Source: Streptomyces griseofuscus (lineage in GTDB: Bacteria; Actinomycetota; Actinomycetes; Streptomycetales; Streptomycetaceae). From it: 64,000 nucleotides of DNA. The translations under genes were made by a program, and so were the position numbers. The stretch spans positions 2,418,001-2,482,000 of the forward strand of contig NZ_CP051006.1 of the NCBI RefSeq assembly GCF_014673495.1, given 5' to 3'. Under the pieces are notes generated by a model that saw only the letters and a program-made list of their open reading frames with translations, had not been told where the DNA came from and did no database searches. Positions 43,907 through 51,685 of this stretch are shown here, piece after piece; position 1 is the stretch's first letter, and each line of letters begins with the position of its first letter.

Positions 43907-44567
43907 CGACGTCCGCTCTTCCGTTGCGCTTCTCCCACTTCTTGATGAGCCGCTCACGTCGGGCCTCCGGCAGGTCTGCGTGGGCGAGCAGGTAGAACCG
44001 GAAGATCTGGGGTAATTCCGGCGCACGCTCGAACCATTTCTCCGTCTCATCGCGCAGCCATTTGACTTCCCATGACTTGTAGGCTGCGTCCAACCGCGCG
44101 TACACGGCGGCCATCAACTCGGCCCGTAGCTCCTCCCGACGCAAGTGGAAGCCGGCCTCGGACAGTCCTTGCAGCGGTTCGTCCTCGCCGTCCCACTCCT
44201 CCAAGGCCGCGCCGAGCAGCTCGAACTGCGCTTTGCAGGTCAATCCTTCAGCCTGCTTCACCTTTTCGCGAAAACGGAGCAGGTCGACGTCTCCCACCGG
44301 CACGCGGAGCGTGCAGTAACCCGACTTGCCGCTATGGGGCACGCACTCCTGGCCCAGCCCCTTCCGCAGGTCGGCGACGACGCGGTCAACCAGATTGCCG
44401 ACGTCCTCGACGCCCTCCCAGAGGACTTCGGCTATGTCCTTCCTCTTACATCGGCAGTCTGGCGAGGTCACCAGGAGCGCGAACAGGGCCGCCACCTTCG
44501 ACCCTTCGACCACCCTCCTGCCGCCGCCCCCTTCGGCTCGCACCGGGCCCAGCACGTACCCCTCCAT
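43776..44567 (-). CDS. SARP DNA-binding and BTAD-like part of the frameshifted regulator
   Basis: The ATG at 44567 opens a SARP winged helix (GRRVVEGSKVAALFALLVTS, DIAEVLWEGVEDVGNLVDR, SGYCTLRVPVGDVDLLRF). It continues into a BTAD-like helical domain (ALEEWDGEDEPLQGLSEAGF, RREELRAELMAAVYARL). Real family sequence continues to about GEGRRPGGALLPP. The last 20 or so residues after the homopolymer are out of frame and end at 43776. Intact relatives are AfsR-type activators, in which ATP hydrolysis by NB-ARC switches DNA binding by the SARP head. In the current reading, the head would be made without its switch domain. Sequencing error at the homopolymer is possible. Confidence 0.75.
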   Translation of the reverse strand: MEGYVLGPVRAEGGGGRRVVEGSKVAALFALLVTSPDCRCKRKDIAEVLWEGVEDVGNLVDRVVADLRKGLGQECVPHSGKSGYCTLRVPVGDVDLLRFREKVKQAEGLTCKAQFELLGAALEEWDGEDEPLQGLSEAGFHLRREELRAELMAAVYARLDAAYKSWEVKWLRDETEKWFERAPELPQIFRFYLLAHADLPEARRERLIKKWEKRNGRADVDVQSAIDQVRGEGRRPGGALLPPRSRPVARRQAQADRAGRADR

Positions 44568-44812
44568 CGCCTTCCCCCTCAGCGCACCGCAGTCAGTGAT
44601 CCGGCCCCTTGCCGGCGCTCCTTCATCCGTGCGCCGCGCTGTGTCGCTTCATACGCGCTTGCTTCTTCACGCCCCCCGGGGACTCAGTTATCCCTCAGTT
44701 TTCGCTCTGCGGCCCCGCTTCACCCCCGGGCACGATGGCACCAGCCGCTCGCAGAAGCACGAAACGGCGGCTTAGTCATCCATCGACTCATCAGAGAGGA
44801 ACTGCGAACCCG

Positions 44813-44971
44813 ATGAACAGCCGTCAGCGGAACCGCCGGGCAGCCCGTCTGCGCCAGTCCCCCGACTGGCCGCCGAGCCGCCGCCGGCGGGCGGCCGTCC
44901 GGACCGAGGACACCACCCCGGCGACCCCGCCCACCGAGGCGCCGGACACCTCGTCCTCCGAGACCGCCTGA
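44813..44971 (+). CDS. Small basic/Pro-Thr-rich peptide
   Basis: This encodes 52 residues from ATG 44813: a basic half (MNSRQRNRRAARLRQSPDW, SRRRRAAVR) then an acidic Thr/Pro tail. An AGAGAGGAA ribosome-like site lies rather far (about 14 bases) upstream. A perfect hairpin begins 13 bp after the stop, supporting a real transcription unit. No family is recognised; similar short basic peptides are common in Streptomyces genomes. Confidence 0.45.
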   Translation: MNSRQRNRRAARLRQSPDWPPSRRRRAAVRTEDTTPATPPTEAPDTSSSETA

Positions 44972-44983
44972 GCGCAACAGTCG

Positions 44984-45010
44984 TGGGTGCCCGTTCTGTA
45001 CGGGCACCCA
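44984..45010 (+). terminator. Terminator hairpin after the small basic peptide gene
   Basis: TGGGTGCCCGT (44984-44994) pairs perfectly with ACGGGCACCCA (45000-45010) across a 5-nt loop. It follows the stop at 44971 closely. The rest of the 300-bp gap up to 45273 shows no gene. Confidence 0.75.
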
Positions 45011-45273
45011 CCAGCCTCGCGAACTTCGTCACCGGCGAACTCGCGGCCTGGCTGCCGCGCTTGTTACACGCTCGTGGTCAAAGGCGGCGTTACCTGGTCG
45101 AGAAGACCACTACCGCATGCTCACGCATCAAAGTGAGGCTGGTGGGACTCGTCTCCGCTTGACGCGGATATGAGGCGATACGTCCCCACCACAGGACACA
45201 CCTCGTCCAGCATCTCGGTTTCTCCAGCACCTCCGGACTCAGGTTTCCGCAGTCCGAGAGAGGACATTTCCTG

Positions 45274-46029
45274 ATGTATCCGCTGCACAGCAGTGCGTTC
45301 GCCTCAGTGAGGCGGCACTTCGACGATCCCCGGACCAGTGACGCGGTCTTCCTGCTCGTTCCCACGGACACCGACGAGGCTGATCCGGTCTGGCTGACCG
45401 CCGCCGAGACGCACGAGGCCTTGTACGGCCCCGGCTCCGACCCGCAGTTCGCCACTGCGGTCTGGAAGGAGGTCATCCGCGCGGCGCAGAGCGACCTGAC
45501 TCCAGACAGCACGGGGAAACTCCTGGCGATCTGGCTGGCCCTGCCCCGGTTGACCGGGACGGCCCACCGGATCTGCACGCGCCTGCGGGCCGACCGGTCG
45601 GACGTGGAGGCCGAAATGGTCCTGGCTCTCCTGGAGAAGCTGGCGGATCGGGACGGCGCGAGCTGTCTCACCGACTCCTCCCTGCTGCACGCGGCGCGCG
45701 CCAGGGCGTGGCATCTCGCCCGGGAAGGGCTGCGGGAGCTTCCCTCCACCCAGATCGAACGCATCACCGAGGAGCACGCTCTCACTGCGTCCGGCGAGGA
45801 GGCGGACGCTCCGGCGGCGGAGAGCCTGGACGTCCGGGTCGACCGTCCGGACGGCCCGGACGGGCTGTGCGCACCGCTGCGTTTCCGGGTGCGCCCGGAG
45901 CATCTGCGCCGACAGGGAATCTTCATCAACACCGACGACGGGTCGGCGGGTCACAGCCCCGGGAAGAGGCGACGGCCCGGGCGCCGCGCGGACACCCGGC
46001 CGGTCCGCCCTGCGGGGAGGCGAGGGTGA
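45274..46029 (+). CDS. Hypothetical protein coupled to an excisionase-like gene
   Basis: This encodes 251 residues from ATG 45274, with GAGAGGA about ten bases upstream. The middle is helical (VWLTAAETHEALYG, FATAVWKEVIRAAQSDL, VEAEMVLALLEKLADRDG, SLLHAARARAWHLAREGL). The C-terminal 40 residues become Arg/Gly-rich and may be less constrained. No domain is recognised. The TGA overlaps the GTG of the next gene (GTGA), a layout seen for paired small genes near the integration module of Streptomyces elements. A replication- or excision-related role is only contextual inference. Confidence 0.65.
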   Translation: MYPLHSSAFASVRRHFDDPRTSDAVFLLVPTDTDEADPVWLTAAETHEALYGPGSDPQFATAVWKEVIRAAQSDLTPDSTGKLLAIWLALPRLTGTAHRICTRLRADRSDVEAEMVLALLEKLADRDGASCLTDSSLLHAARARAWHLAREGLRELPSTQIERITEEHALTASGEEADAPAAESLDVRVDRPDGPDGLCAPLRFRVRPEHLRRQGIFINTDDGSAGHSPGKRRRPGRRADTRPVRPAGRRG

Positions 46030-46307
46030 AGGACCCTGCAGAGGGCCGCCTCAGTTTCACGGAGATGTTCGACCTGCCCGTCGCAGTGGACCTGCGCACG
46101 GCGGCCCGAGCACTCGGAATCGGCTCGACGACCGCGTACCGGCTGATCCGCGAGCACGAGTTCCCCTGCCCCGTCCTCCGTATCGGACGTAGGTACAGGA
46201 TTCCGACCAACGAGCTGATGCGCGCCCTGGGGATCGAGGACCGCCCGCTGTACAGCGTGGACCCGGAAGACGACACGGACGATCCGAGCGTCGGCTTCTT
46301 ACGGTAA
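46026..46307 (+). CDS. Excisionase-like winged-helix DNA-binding protein
   Basis: This encodes 93 residues from GTG 46026, overlapping the upstream stop by 4 bp. The centre, DLRTAARALGIGSTTAYRLIREHEFPCPVLRIGRRYRIPT, is read here in two parts: helix-turn-helix ARALGIGSTTAYRLI and wing VLRIGRRYRIPTNELM. This is the MerR-like HTH_17 fold of Xis/AlpA-type recombination directionality factors. In Streptomyces integrative elements such a gene usually precedes a tyrosine integrase. Here no integrase follows; the next 390 bp look degenerate, then a toxin gene on the other strand. It may be a relic of the integration module. Confidence 0.8.
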   Translation: MKDPAEGRLSFTEMFDLPVAVDLRTAARALGIGSTTAYRLIREHEFPCPVLRIGRRYRIPTNELMRALGIEDRPLYSVDPEDDTDDPSVGFLR

Positions 46308-46698
46308 CCAACGTGCGGCTCCGTGGCATCGACCATGGAGCCGCACGGCCCTGCCTCCTACGACGGGCCGTTCGCCGCCGACGTGCGCCGCACGGTTCTC
46401 CACTGCCGCTCGGCAATCGGAGGGCGGAGGGATGCCCTCCTTCTTCGCCGAGCGGTTCGGCAGCCGACAGCCCTGGCGCGTCGGCCAGTTCGTGAACGCG
46501 CCGGCGATCACCGACCCGAGCTACGGCGAGCACGCCCGTCAACCCCGAACCTGCCGGTGAGCCGTCGACGCACGCTTCGGCGCCCGCGTCATGATCGCCG
46601 CGCCCGGCCGGGGCACGGATCTGAACGGCCCGGCGGACTGCCAGAAGCCAGCACCGCTCTCAGAACCTCATTCCGTCCCGTACCCACGACGTCGAACG
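46308..46698. other. Degenerate stretch between Xis-like gene and toxin gene
   Basis: About 390 bp contain no supported gene. Short conserved-looking coding pieces occur on the plus strand near 46430-46560 (MPSFFAERFGSRQPWRVGQF, then VNAPAITDPSYGEHA), but they stop at 46560 and match no family I recognise. This is where the integrase would be expected. I see no tyrosine-recombinase RxxR motif. Confidence 0.4.
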
Positions 46699-47091
46699 TC
46701 AGGAAACGGGGAACCAAGCCGACAGGCGCTTTGCAGTAGCCGGTACATCGATGTTGTCCTGCGCGACTTCCTCGACGAACGGGCCAGCCACGGAGACGGG
46801 TGGCGGCGCGGTACCGGCGCTGACGCCGTTGAACCGCAGGAAGACACGCATGGCAAGCCAGGCGGTGCGCTTGTTGCCGTCGATCAGCGCGCGATTGCGA
46901 GCGACGGAGTGCAGCAGTGCCGCCGCCTTCTCATGCTGCGTGGGATACAGCTCGGCCCCGAACACGTTCGTCCGGGGCCGTTCGATCGCTGACACCAAAA
47001 GTCCCATGTCACGCACGCTGTGCTCGGTATCGTTGACCGTGCGGGCGATGGCCAGGATCTCGTCGATATGGATGTAGCGCACTTGGGTCAC
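46699..47091 (-). CDS. Doc-type Fic-fold toxin with altered catalytic His
   Basis: This encodes 130 residues from GTG 47091, overlapping the antitoxin stop (GTGA). The Doc-family motif H-x-F-x-D-x-N-K-R reads here RALIDGNKR (67-75): Asp71, Asn73, Lys74 and Arg75 are intact, but the first position is Arg67 (codon CGC, 46893-46891). In Doc this is the His that activates EF-Tu Thr for phosphorylation. CAC to CGC is a single transition. The rest (YIHIDEILAIARTVN, GAELYPTQHEKAAALLHSVA) is normal for actinobacterial Doc toxins. Inference: catalytic loss, which would fit the broken antitoxin next to it. Confidence 0.88.
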   Translation of the reverse strand: MTQVRYIHIDEILAIARTVNDTEHSVRDMGLLVSAIERPRTNVFGAELYPTQHEKAAALLHSVARNRALIDGNKRTAWLAMRVFLRFNGVSAGTAPPPVSVAGPFVEEVAQDNIDVPATAKRLSAWFPVS

Positions 47092-47282
47092 TTCAGGTAG
47101 TCCAGGATCTCCGCATCGCTGTCCATCAGCTCGGCCAGGACGTCATCAACCTTCAGCTCGGCCCGATGCTGGGCGTCACGGATGGCCTCGATGGCAAGTT
47201 CCTGCTTGCTGCGACCCTCCCGACGAGCCCGCTCGGTGAGCTTCGCGTCAAGGTCTTCGGGGAGTCAGAGTGTCATCGCCAT
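47088..47282 (-). pseudogene. Ribbon-helix-helix antitoxin gene with early nonsense codon
   Basis: Read from ATG 47282, the frame is M-A-M-T-L-stop, then LPEDLDAKLTERARREGRSK and QELAIEAIRDAQHRAELKVD, ending DDVLAELMDSDAEILDYLK. Apart from the TGA at 47267-47265 it is a normal 64-residue CopG/RHH antitoxin. The family consensus at the stop is Arg (LRLPEDL), so CGA to TGA explains it. The remaining stretch would lack the DNA-binding beta strand unless reinitiated. The final TGA overlaps the toxin GTG, so the pair was an operon. Confidence 0.75.
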
Positions 47283-47290
47283 ACAGGAAT

Positions 47291-47307
47291 GATACCGGGC
47301 TGGTATC
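47291..47307. promoter_or_regulatory. Probable toxin/antitoxin operator
   Basis: GATACC-GGGCT-GGTATC is a perfect 6-bp inverted repeat with a 5-nt spacer, nine bases upstream of the antitoxin start. RHH antitoxins bind such palindromes to repress their own operon. Confidence 0.6.
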
Positions 47308-47702
47308 TCGGCGGCGAGGTTATATCAGCCACTCAAGATCGGACACGACGCCGTCCTTCGTGGCCCGGTCGGACCGCGGTCTCGGTTCCGAGGTGCGTGC
47401 GACGAGGTAGCAGCACGCGCCACCGCTGGCGAGGTGCAGTCGGCCCCCGAACCGGAGTCCTTGCCCCGCGCCGACGGCCCCGGTCTGCGGCCCAGGGCCG
47501 GAGAAGTCCGAGGTTGAGGCTTCCGATATTCGAGCGTCATCCGAGCGTCAAAAATTCTGCATTGCGCATCGCCACGTCGCCGCGAAACCCGAGCCTGCCC
47601 TCGAACCTGCAGCTCAGAGCGTTCTGCACAAGCGAACCTGAGTCGACGCATTCCGCGAGCGAAAACAGGTCGAGCTGACCACCTGAAATGCAAAACGGCA
47701 GG
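47308..47702. other. Non-coding right end of the island
   Basis: About 395 bp between the toxin/antitoxin promoter and the methyltransferase stop contain no supported gene. The 47540-47690 part is AT-richer than its surroundings and holds short direct repeats (GAGCGTCATCC/GAGCGTCAAAA near 47531). This may be part of the attachment or excision region next to the 43-bp repeat. Confidence 0.4.
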
Positions 47703-49031
47703 TCAGATGCCCTTCTCGGCAGGCTCCAGAATCGCCACGCACTCCACATGATGCGTCATCGGAAACAGATCGAACGCCCGCAACATCCGCACCCGATACC
47801 CGTTCTCCCCGAAGTACCCCAAATCCCGCGCCAGCGCCGCCGGATCGCACGCCACGTATGCGATGCGTCGTGCCCGCAGGGACGCGAGGTGCTTCACCGT
47901 GTCGCGGCCGGCGCCCGCGCGGGGTGGGTCGAGGACGATCAGGTCGACCTCGGTGATGCCCGTGCGCGGGAGGACGGATTCGACCTTGCCCTGTTCGATG
48001 CGGACGCGGGGGAAGTCGGCCAGGTTGTGGCGGGCGTCCTCGACGGCGCGCTTGCCGGACTCGATGCCGAGGACCGCGCCCTTGTCGCCGAGGCGGTCGG
48101 CGAGGGCGCCGGCGAAGAGGCCGACGCCGCAGTAGAGGTCGAGGGCCATCTCGCCCTTACGCGGCAGCAGGCCCTGCATCACCGCGGTGACGAGGGTGTC
48201 CGCCGCCTTCGGGTGGACCTGCCAGAAGCCGCCGGCGCCGACCCGGTGGGTGCGGCCGTCCGCGCGCTCGCGGACGAAGGGGCGGCCGTGCACGCGGTGC
48301 ACGCCCCCGGCCTTCTCGTCGACCCGCATGACCGAGACCGGCTTGTCCAGCTCGACCAGGGGCAGCCGGCCGCCCGGACGCGGGGTGAGGATCACCTGGC
48401 GGTCCTGGGAGCCCGTCGCCGCGATCGCCTCGACCGACTCCATGCCGGCCCAATCGTGCTTCTCGATGCCCAGCTCCGACACGCCGGGCGCCGCGATCAT
48501 GCAGTGGTCGATGCGCTCGACCTCGTGCGAACGGTGCCGGCGCAGACCGGCGTGGCCCTCCGCGTCGACCGCGTACTGCACCCGGGTGCGCCACTGCGGC
48601 ACCTCGCCGGCGGGCAGCTTGTCGCCCTCGGCCGGGACCACCGTGCCGTCCCAGCCGGCCTCCTCGGGGGTGAGACCCGCGAGCCGGCGCAGCTGCTCGG
48701 CGAGCACGTCCGCCTTCAGCCGGCGCTGGGCGCCCGGCTTGGCGTGCTGCCAATCGCAGCCACCGCAGCGGCCGGGCCCGGCGAAGGGGCAGGGCGCCTC
48801 GATACGGTCCTTGGACGCCTCCAGGATGCGTACGGCGTCCGCGCGCAGGAAGCGGGCGCCCTCCTCGCCCTCGGTGACCTTCGCCACCACGCGCTCGCCG
48901 GGCAGCGCGTGCCGGACGAAGAGGACCTGGCCCTCGGCGGTACGGGCGATGCAGTGGCCGCCGTGGGCGACGGGGCCGATCTCGACCTCGTACTCCTCGC
49001 CCACCAGAGACGTGGTCGGTTCTGCCTGCAT
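47703..49031 (-). CDS. TrmA/RumA-type class I SAM-dependent RNA m5U methyltransferase
   Basis: This encodes 442 residues from ATG 49031, with GGAG ten bases upstream; the longer open frame overlaps the permease gene and is rejected. An N-terminal TRAM domain (EYEVEIGPVAHGGHCIARTA) is followed by an Fe-S motif CPFAGPGRCGGCDW (C-x7-C-x2-C) and IDHCMIAAP for the fourth Cys. SAM-binding MALDLYCGVGLFAGAL, catalytic VLDPPRAGAGRD, and the nucleophile Cys in VACDPAALARDLGYF complete the family set. It methylates a uridine in rRNA or tRNA. Its last 20 codons contain the right 43-bp repeat, so the island insertion has swapped the final codons (now EPAEKGI) without breaking the gene. Confidence 0.93.
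   Translation of the reverse strand: MQAEPTTSLVGEEYEVEIGPVAHGGHCIARTAEGQVLFVRHALPGERVVAKVTEGEEGARFLRADAVRILEASKDRIEAPCPFAGPGRCGGCDWQHAKPGAQRRLKADVLAEQLRRLAGLTPEEAGWDGTVVPAEGDKLPAGEVPQWRTRVQYAVDAEGHAGLRRHRSHEVERIDHCMIAAPGVSELGIEKHDWAGMESVEAIAATGSQDRQVILTPRPGGRLPLVELDKPVSVMRVDEKAGGVHRVHGRPFVRERADGRTHRVGAGGFWQVHPKAADTLVTAVMQGLLPRKGEMALDLYCGVGLFAGALADRLGDKGAVLGIESGKRAVEDARHNLADFPRVRIEQGKVESVLPRTGITEVDLIVLDPPRAGAGRDTVKHLASLRARRIAYVACDPAALARDLGYFGENGYRVRMLRAFDLFPMTHHVECVAILEPAEKGI
47722..47764. repeat. Right 43-bp direct repeat (attachment-site candidate)
   Basis: This is identical to 31555-31597. It lies 19 bp inside the 3' end of the RNA methyltransferase gene and codes the conserved THHVECVAILEP C-terminus. 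Outside the 43 bp the two flanks diverge at once. Confidence 0.85.
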
Positions 49032-49189
49032 GGTGGGGGGCTCCAGAGGATCGGGTTCGCGACGGAGGACGGCAAAGAAGCAGACGAGCTGCGCAGACGG
49101 GTCCGGGGCGGTCGAGCGCAGCCCGCTGGACCGACAACAGCCCACCAGTCTACGGCCTCGCCGCCCCGGTCCCGTACCCCGGTGTCTCG

Positions 49190-51265
49190 TCAGTCCTTGG
49201 GCGAGGACCCCGACGACCCCGATGGCTCCGACGGCTCCTTGGGCCGCTCCCCCGCCGGGCCGCGGCGGACCGCGCCGGGCGCGCTCCACTCCTGGCGCCT
49301 GCGGGCCCGCATCTTGGCCGCCTCGGAGGAGGCCAGCTGGTAGGGCACGGAGGTGACCATCACACCGGGTGTGAACAGCAGGCGGCCCTTGAGGCGCAGG
49401 GCGCTCTGGTTGTGCAGCAGGTGCTCGTACCAGTGGCCGACCACGTACTCGGGGATGATCACGGAGACCGCGTCCCGCGGGGACTCCTTGCGCAGGCCCT
49501 TGACGTACTCGATCACCGGCCGGGTGACCTCGCGGTACGGCGAGTCGAGGACCTTCAGCGGTACGTCGATGCCGCGCCGCTCCCACTCCTCGCGCAGCGC
49601 CTTGGTCTCGGCCGGGTCCACGTTGACGGTGAGCGCCTCCAGGCTGTCGGAGCGCATCAGCTTGGCGTAGGCCAGGGCCCGCAGAGTCGGCCGGTGGATC
49701 TTGGAGATCAGCACCACGGAGTGCACCCGGGAGGGGCGGACCAGGTCGTCGTCCGGCTCCTCGGGCGCGGCGATCTCCTCGGCGACGCGGTCGTAGTGCT
49801 TGCGGATCGCGGTCATGGTCGCGAAGAAGATGCACATGCCCAGCAGGGCCACCCAGGCGCCGTGCGTGAACTTGGTGACCAGGACGACGACCAGCACCAG
49901 GCCGGTGAGGAAGGCACCGAAGGTGTTGATCGCCCGCGAGCGCATCATGTGGCGCCGCTTGGCCTGGTCCTTCTCGACCGCCAGGTGGCGGTTCCAGTGC
50001 CGGACCATGCCGGTCTGGCTCAGCGTGAAGGACACGAACACGCCGACGATGTAGAGCTGGATCAGGCGCGTGGAGTCGGCGCCGTAGATCACGGTCAGCA
50101 GCGCGGCGGCGCCTGCGAGCAGCACGATGCCGTTGGAGAAGGCGAGCCGGTCGCCGCGGGTGTGCAGCTGGCGGGGCAGGTAGCGGTCCTGGGCGAGGAT
50201 CGAGCCGAGCAGCGGGAAGCCGTTGTACGCCGTGTTGGCCGCGAGGAACAGCACCAGCGCGGTGGCGGCGGCCAGGAGCACGAACAGGAAGCTGCCCTTG
50301 CCGAAGACCGCCTCGGCGACCTGGGAGATCACCGGGTTCTGGACGTAGCCGGAGCCGATCGGGTGGCCGTTGTGCAGCAGGTCGGTGGCCGGGTTCTCGG
50401 CCATGCGCACCTTGGTCGTCGCGGCCAGGGCGATGATGCCGCAGAACATGGTGACGGCCAGCAGGCCCATCGCCGCGAGCGTGCTCGCCGCGTTCTTGGA
50501 CTTCGGCTTACGGAAGGCCGGGACGCCGTTGGAGATGGCCTCGACGCCGGTCAGGGCGGCACAGCCGGAGGAGAAGGCGCGCAGCAGCAGGAAGACCAGC
50601 GCGAAGCCCGCGAGGCCCTGGTGCTCGGCCCTGATGTGGAAGTCGGCGGTCGGCGCCCGCATGGTGTCGCCGAGCACCAGGCCGCGGAAAGCGCCCCACA
50701 GGATCATGATGAAGACGCCGCCGACGAACACGTACGTCGGGATGGCGAAGAGCTTGCCGGACTCCTTGACGCCGCGCAGGTTCATGAGCGTCAGCAGGAC
50801 GATCACGACGGTCGCGCAGAGCACCTTGTGTTCGACCACGAACGGGACGGCCGAGCCGAGGTTCTCGATACCGGAGGCGATGGACACCGCGACGGTCAGC
50901 ACGTAGTCGACGAGCAGGGCGCTCGCGACGGTGAGGCCGGCCTTGGGACCGAGGTTGGTGGTCGCCACCTCGTAGTCGCCGCCGCCGCTCGGGTAGGCGT
51001 GCACGTTCTGGCGGTAGGAGGCGACCACGGTGAACATCAGCACCACGACCGCGACGGCGATCCAGGGGCTGAAGTGGTACGCCGACACGCCCGCGATGGA
51101 CAGGACCAGCAGAACCTCCCCCGGCGCGTAGGCGACGGAGGACAGCGGGTCGGAAGCGAAGACGGGGAGTGCGATGCGCTTGGGCAGGAGGGTTTCCCCC
51201 AGCCGGTCGCTGCGCAGTGCGCGCCCGATCAGGATCCGTTTGGGCACGTCGGTCAGTTTGGACAC
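49190..51265 (-). CDS. APC-superfamily permease, KimA-like potassium transporter
   Basis: This encodes 691 residues. GTG 51265 (VSKLTDVPKRILIGR) is the likely start, since family members begin this way; the frame is open 48 codons further. Twelve membrane helices span about 30-470, opening with the conserved LPVFASDPLSSVAYAPGEVL and HAYPSGGGDYEVATTNLG. A cytosolic C-terminal domain of about 200 residues follows (RVHSVVLISKIHRPTLRALAYA, VDPAETKALREEWERRG, VSVIIPEYVVGHWYEHLLHNQ). This architecture matches KimA/YdaO, a proton-coupled K+ importer inhibited by c-di-AMP. Two TrkA-type genes diverge from it, supporting a K+ role, but amino-acid permease remains possible. The Ser/Gly-rich tail is non-conserved. 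Confidence 0.85.
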   Translation of the reverse strand: MSKLTDVPKRILIGRALRSDRLGETLLPKRIALPVFASDPLSSVAYAPGEVLLVLSIAGVSAYHFSPWIAVAVVVLMFTVVASYRQNVHAYPSGGGDYEVATTNLGPKAGLTVASALLVDYVLTVAVSIASGIENLGSAVPFVVEHKVLCATVVIVLLTLMNLRGVKESGKLFAIPTYVFVGGVFIMILWGAFRGLVLGDTMRAPTADFHIRAEHQGLAGFALVFLLLRAFSSGCAALTGVEAISNGVPAFRKPKSKNAASTLAAMGLLAVTMFCGIIALAATTKVRMAENPATDLLHNGHPIGSGYVQNPVISQVAEAVFGKGSFLFVLLAAATALVLFLAANTAYNGFPLLGSILAQDRYLPRQLHTRGDRLAFSNGIVLLAGAAALLTVIYGADSTRLIQLYIVGVFVSFTLSQTGMVRHWNRHLAVEKDQAKRRHMMRSRAINTFGAFLTGLVLVVVLVTKFTHGAWVALLGMCIFFATMTAIRKHYDRVAEEIAAPEEPDDDLVRPSRVHSVVLISKIHRPTLRALAYAKLMRSDSLEALTVNVDPAETKALREEWERRGIDVPLKVLDSPYREVTRPVIEYVKGLRKESPRDAVSVIIPEYVVGHWYEHLLHNQSALRLKGRLLFTPGVMVTSVPYQLASSEAAKMRARRRQEWSAPGAVRRGPAGERPKEPSEPSGSSGSSPKD

Positions 51266-51426
51266 GAGAGAGGATCGTAAGCCTTCGAACTGGCAGCCGC
51301 CCACCCTGTCCGCAATATCTTCCCCATGGGTGAACTCGGCGGTGGAGTGATGTACGGATTCCGTGGCGCGGGCCCGGGTCGTGCCTAGATGGCAAACCCC
51401 GTCTGTCACCGACCCCTGGAGGCCCC

Positions 51427-51540
51427 ATGCCGCCGACCGCTGAGCTGATCGGGGCGGTGCTCGCCCTGGCCGGCCTCGGAATCCTGACCGTGTGCAGCGT
51501 GCGCAGCATCACTCGAAGACGGGCGGATGAGCCGCTATGA
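51427..51540 (+). CDS. Small single-helix membrane protein
   Basis: This encodes 37 residues (MPPTAELIGAVLALAGLGIL, then TVCSVRSITRRRADEPL) from ATG 51427, with GGAGG four to five bases upstream. One membrane helix is followed by a basic tail. It lies between the KimA-like gene (divergent) and the trkA pair (same strand, 145 bp on). No family is recognised, but the strong ribosome site makes it credible; a small transporter-associated subunit is speculation. Confidence 0.6.
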   Translation: MPPTAELIGAVLALAGLGILTVCSVRSITRRRADEPL

Positions 51541-51685
51541 GGCCGTCTGAGCCCCTCTGAGCCCGGTGCGCGGGCGCTACCCGGGCACGGGGGTGCCCGG
51601 TGAGGGTGATGCGTGTGTAGCTTGGGCGGCAGTCTGAGAACCTGTTCAGGCCAAGCCAACGACTCTTGACATCGGAAGGACGGTC

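Larger units (their letters stand above)
31555..47764. mobile_element. 16.2-kb genomic island with pPIWI-RE system, integrated at an RNA methyltransferase gene
   Basis: Perfect 43-bp direct repeats bound the segment. The right copy is inside the complete RNA methyltransferase gene, and the left copy is a detached duplicate of its 3' end, the classic trace of site-specific integration into a gene end. Cargo: a pPIWI-RE-type operon of four genes, a divergent protein kinase, a frameshifted SARP-NB-ARC-TPR regulator, a small basic peptide gene, a hypothetical gene coupled to an excisionase-like HTH gene, and a damaged Doc toxin/antitoxin pair. No integrase, replication or transfer gene is recognised, so the element looks immobile unless an integrase acts from elsewhere. 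Confidence 0.75.

Noticed and set aside
49032..49835. N-terminal extension of the RNA methyltransferase open frame
   Set aside because: Overlaps the permease gene and lacks family similarity; TRAM domain begins at ATG 49031.
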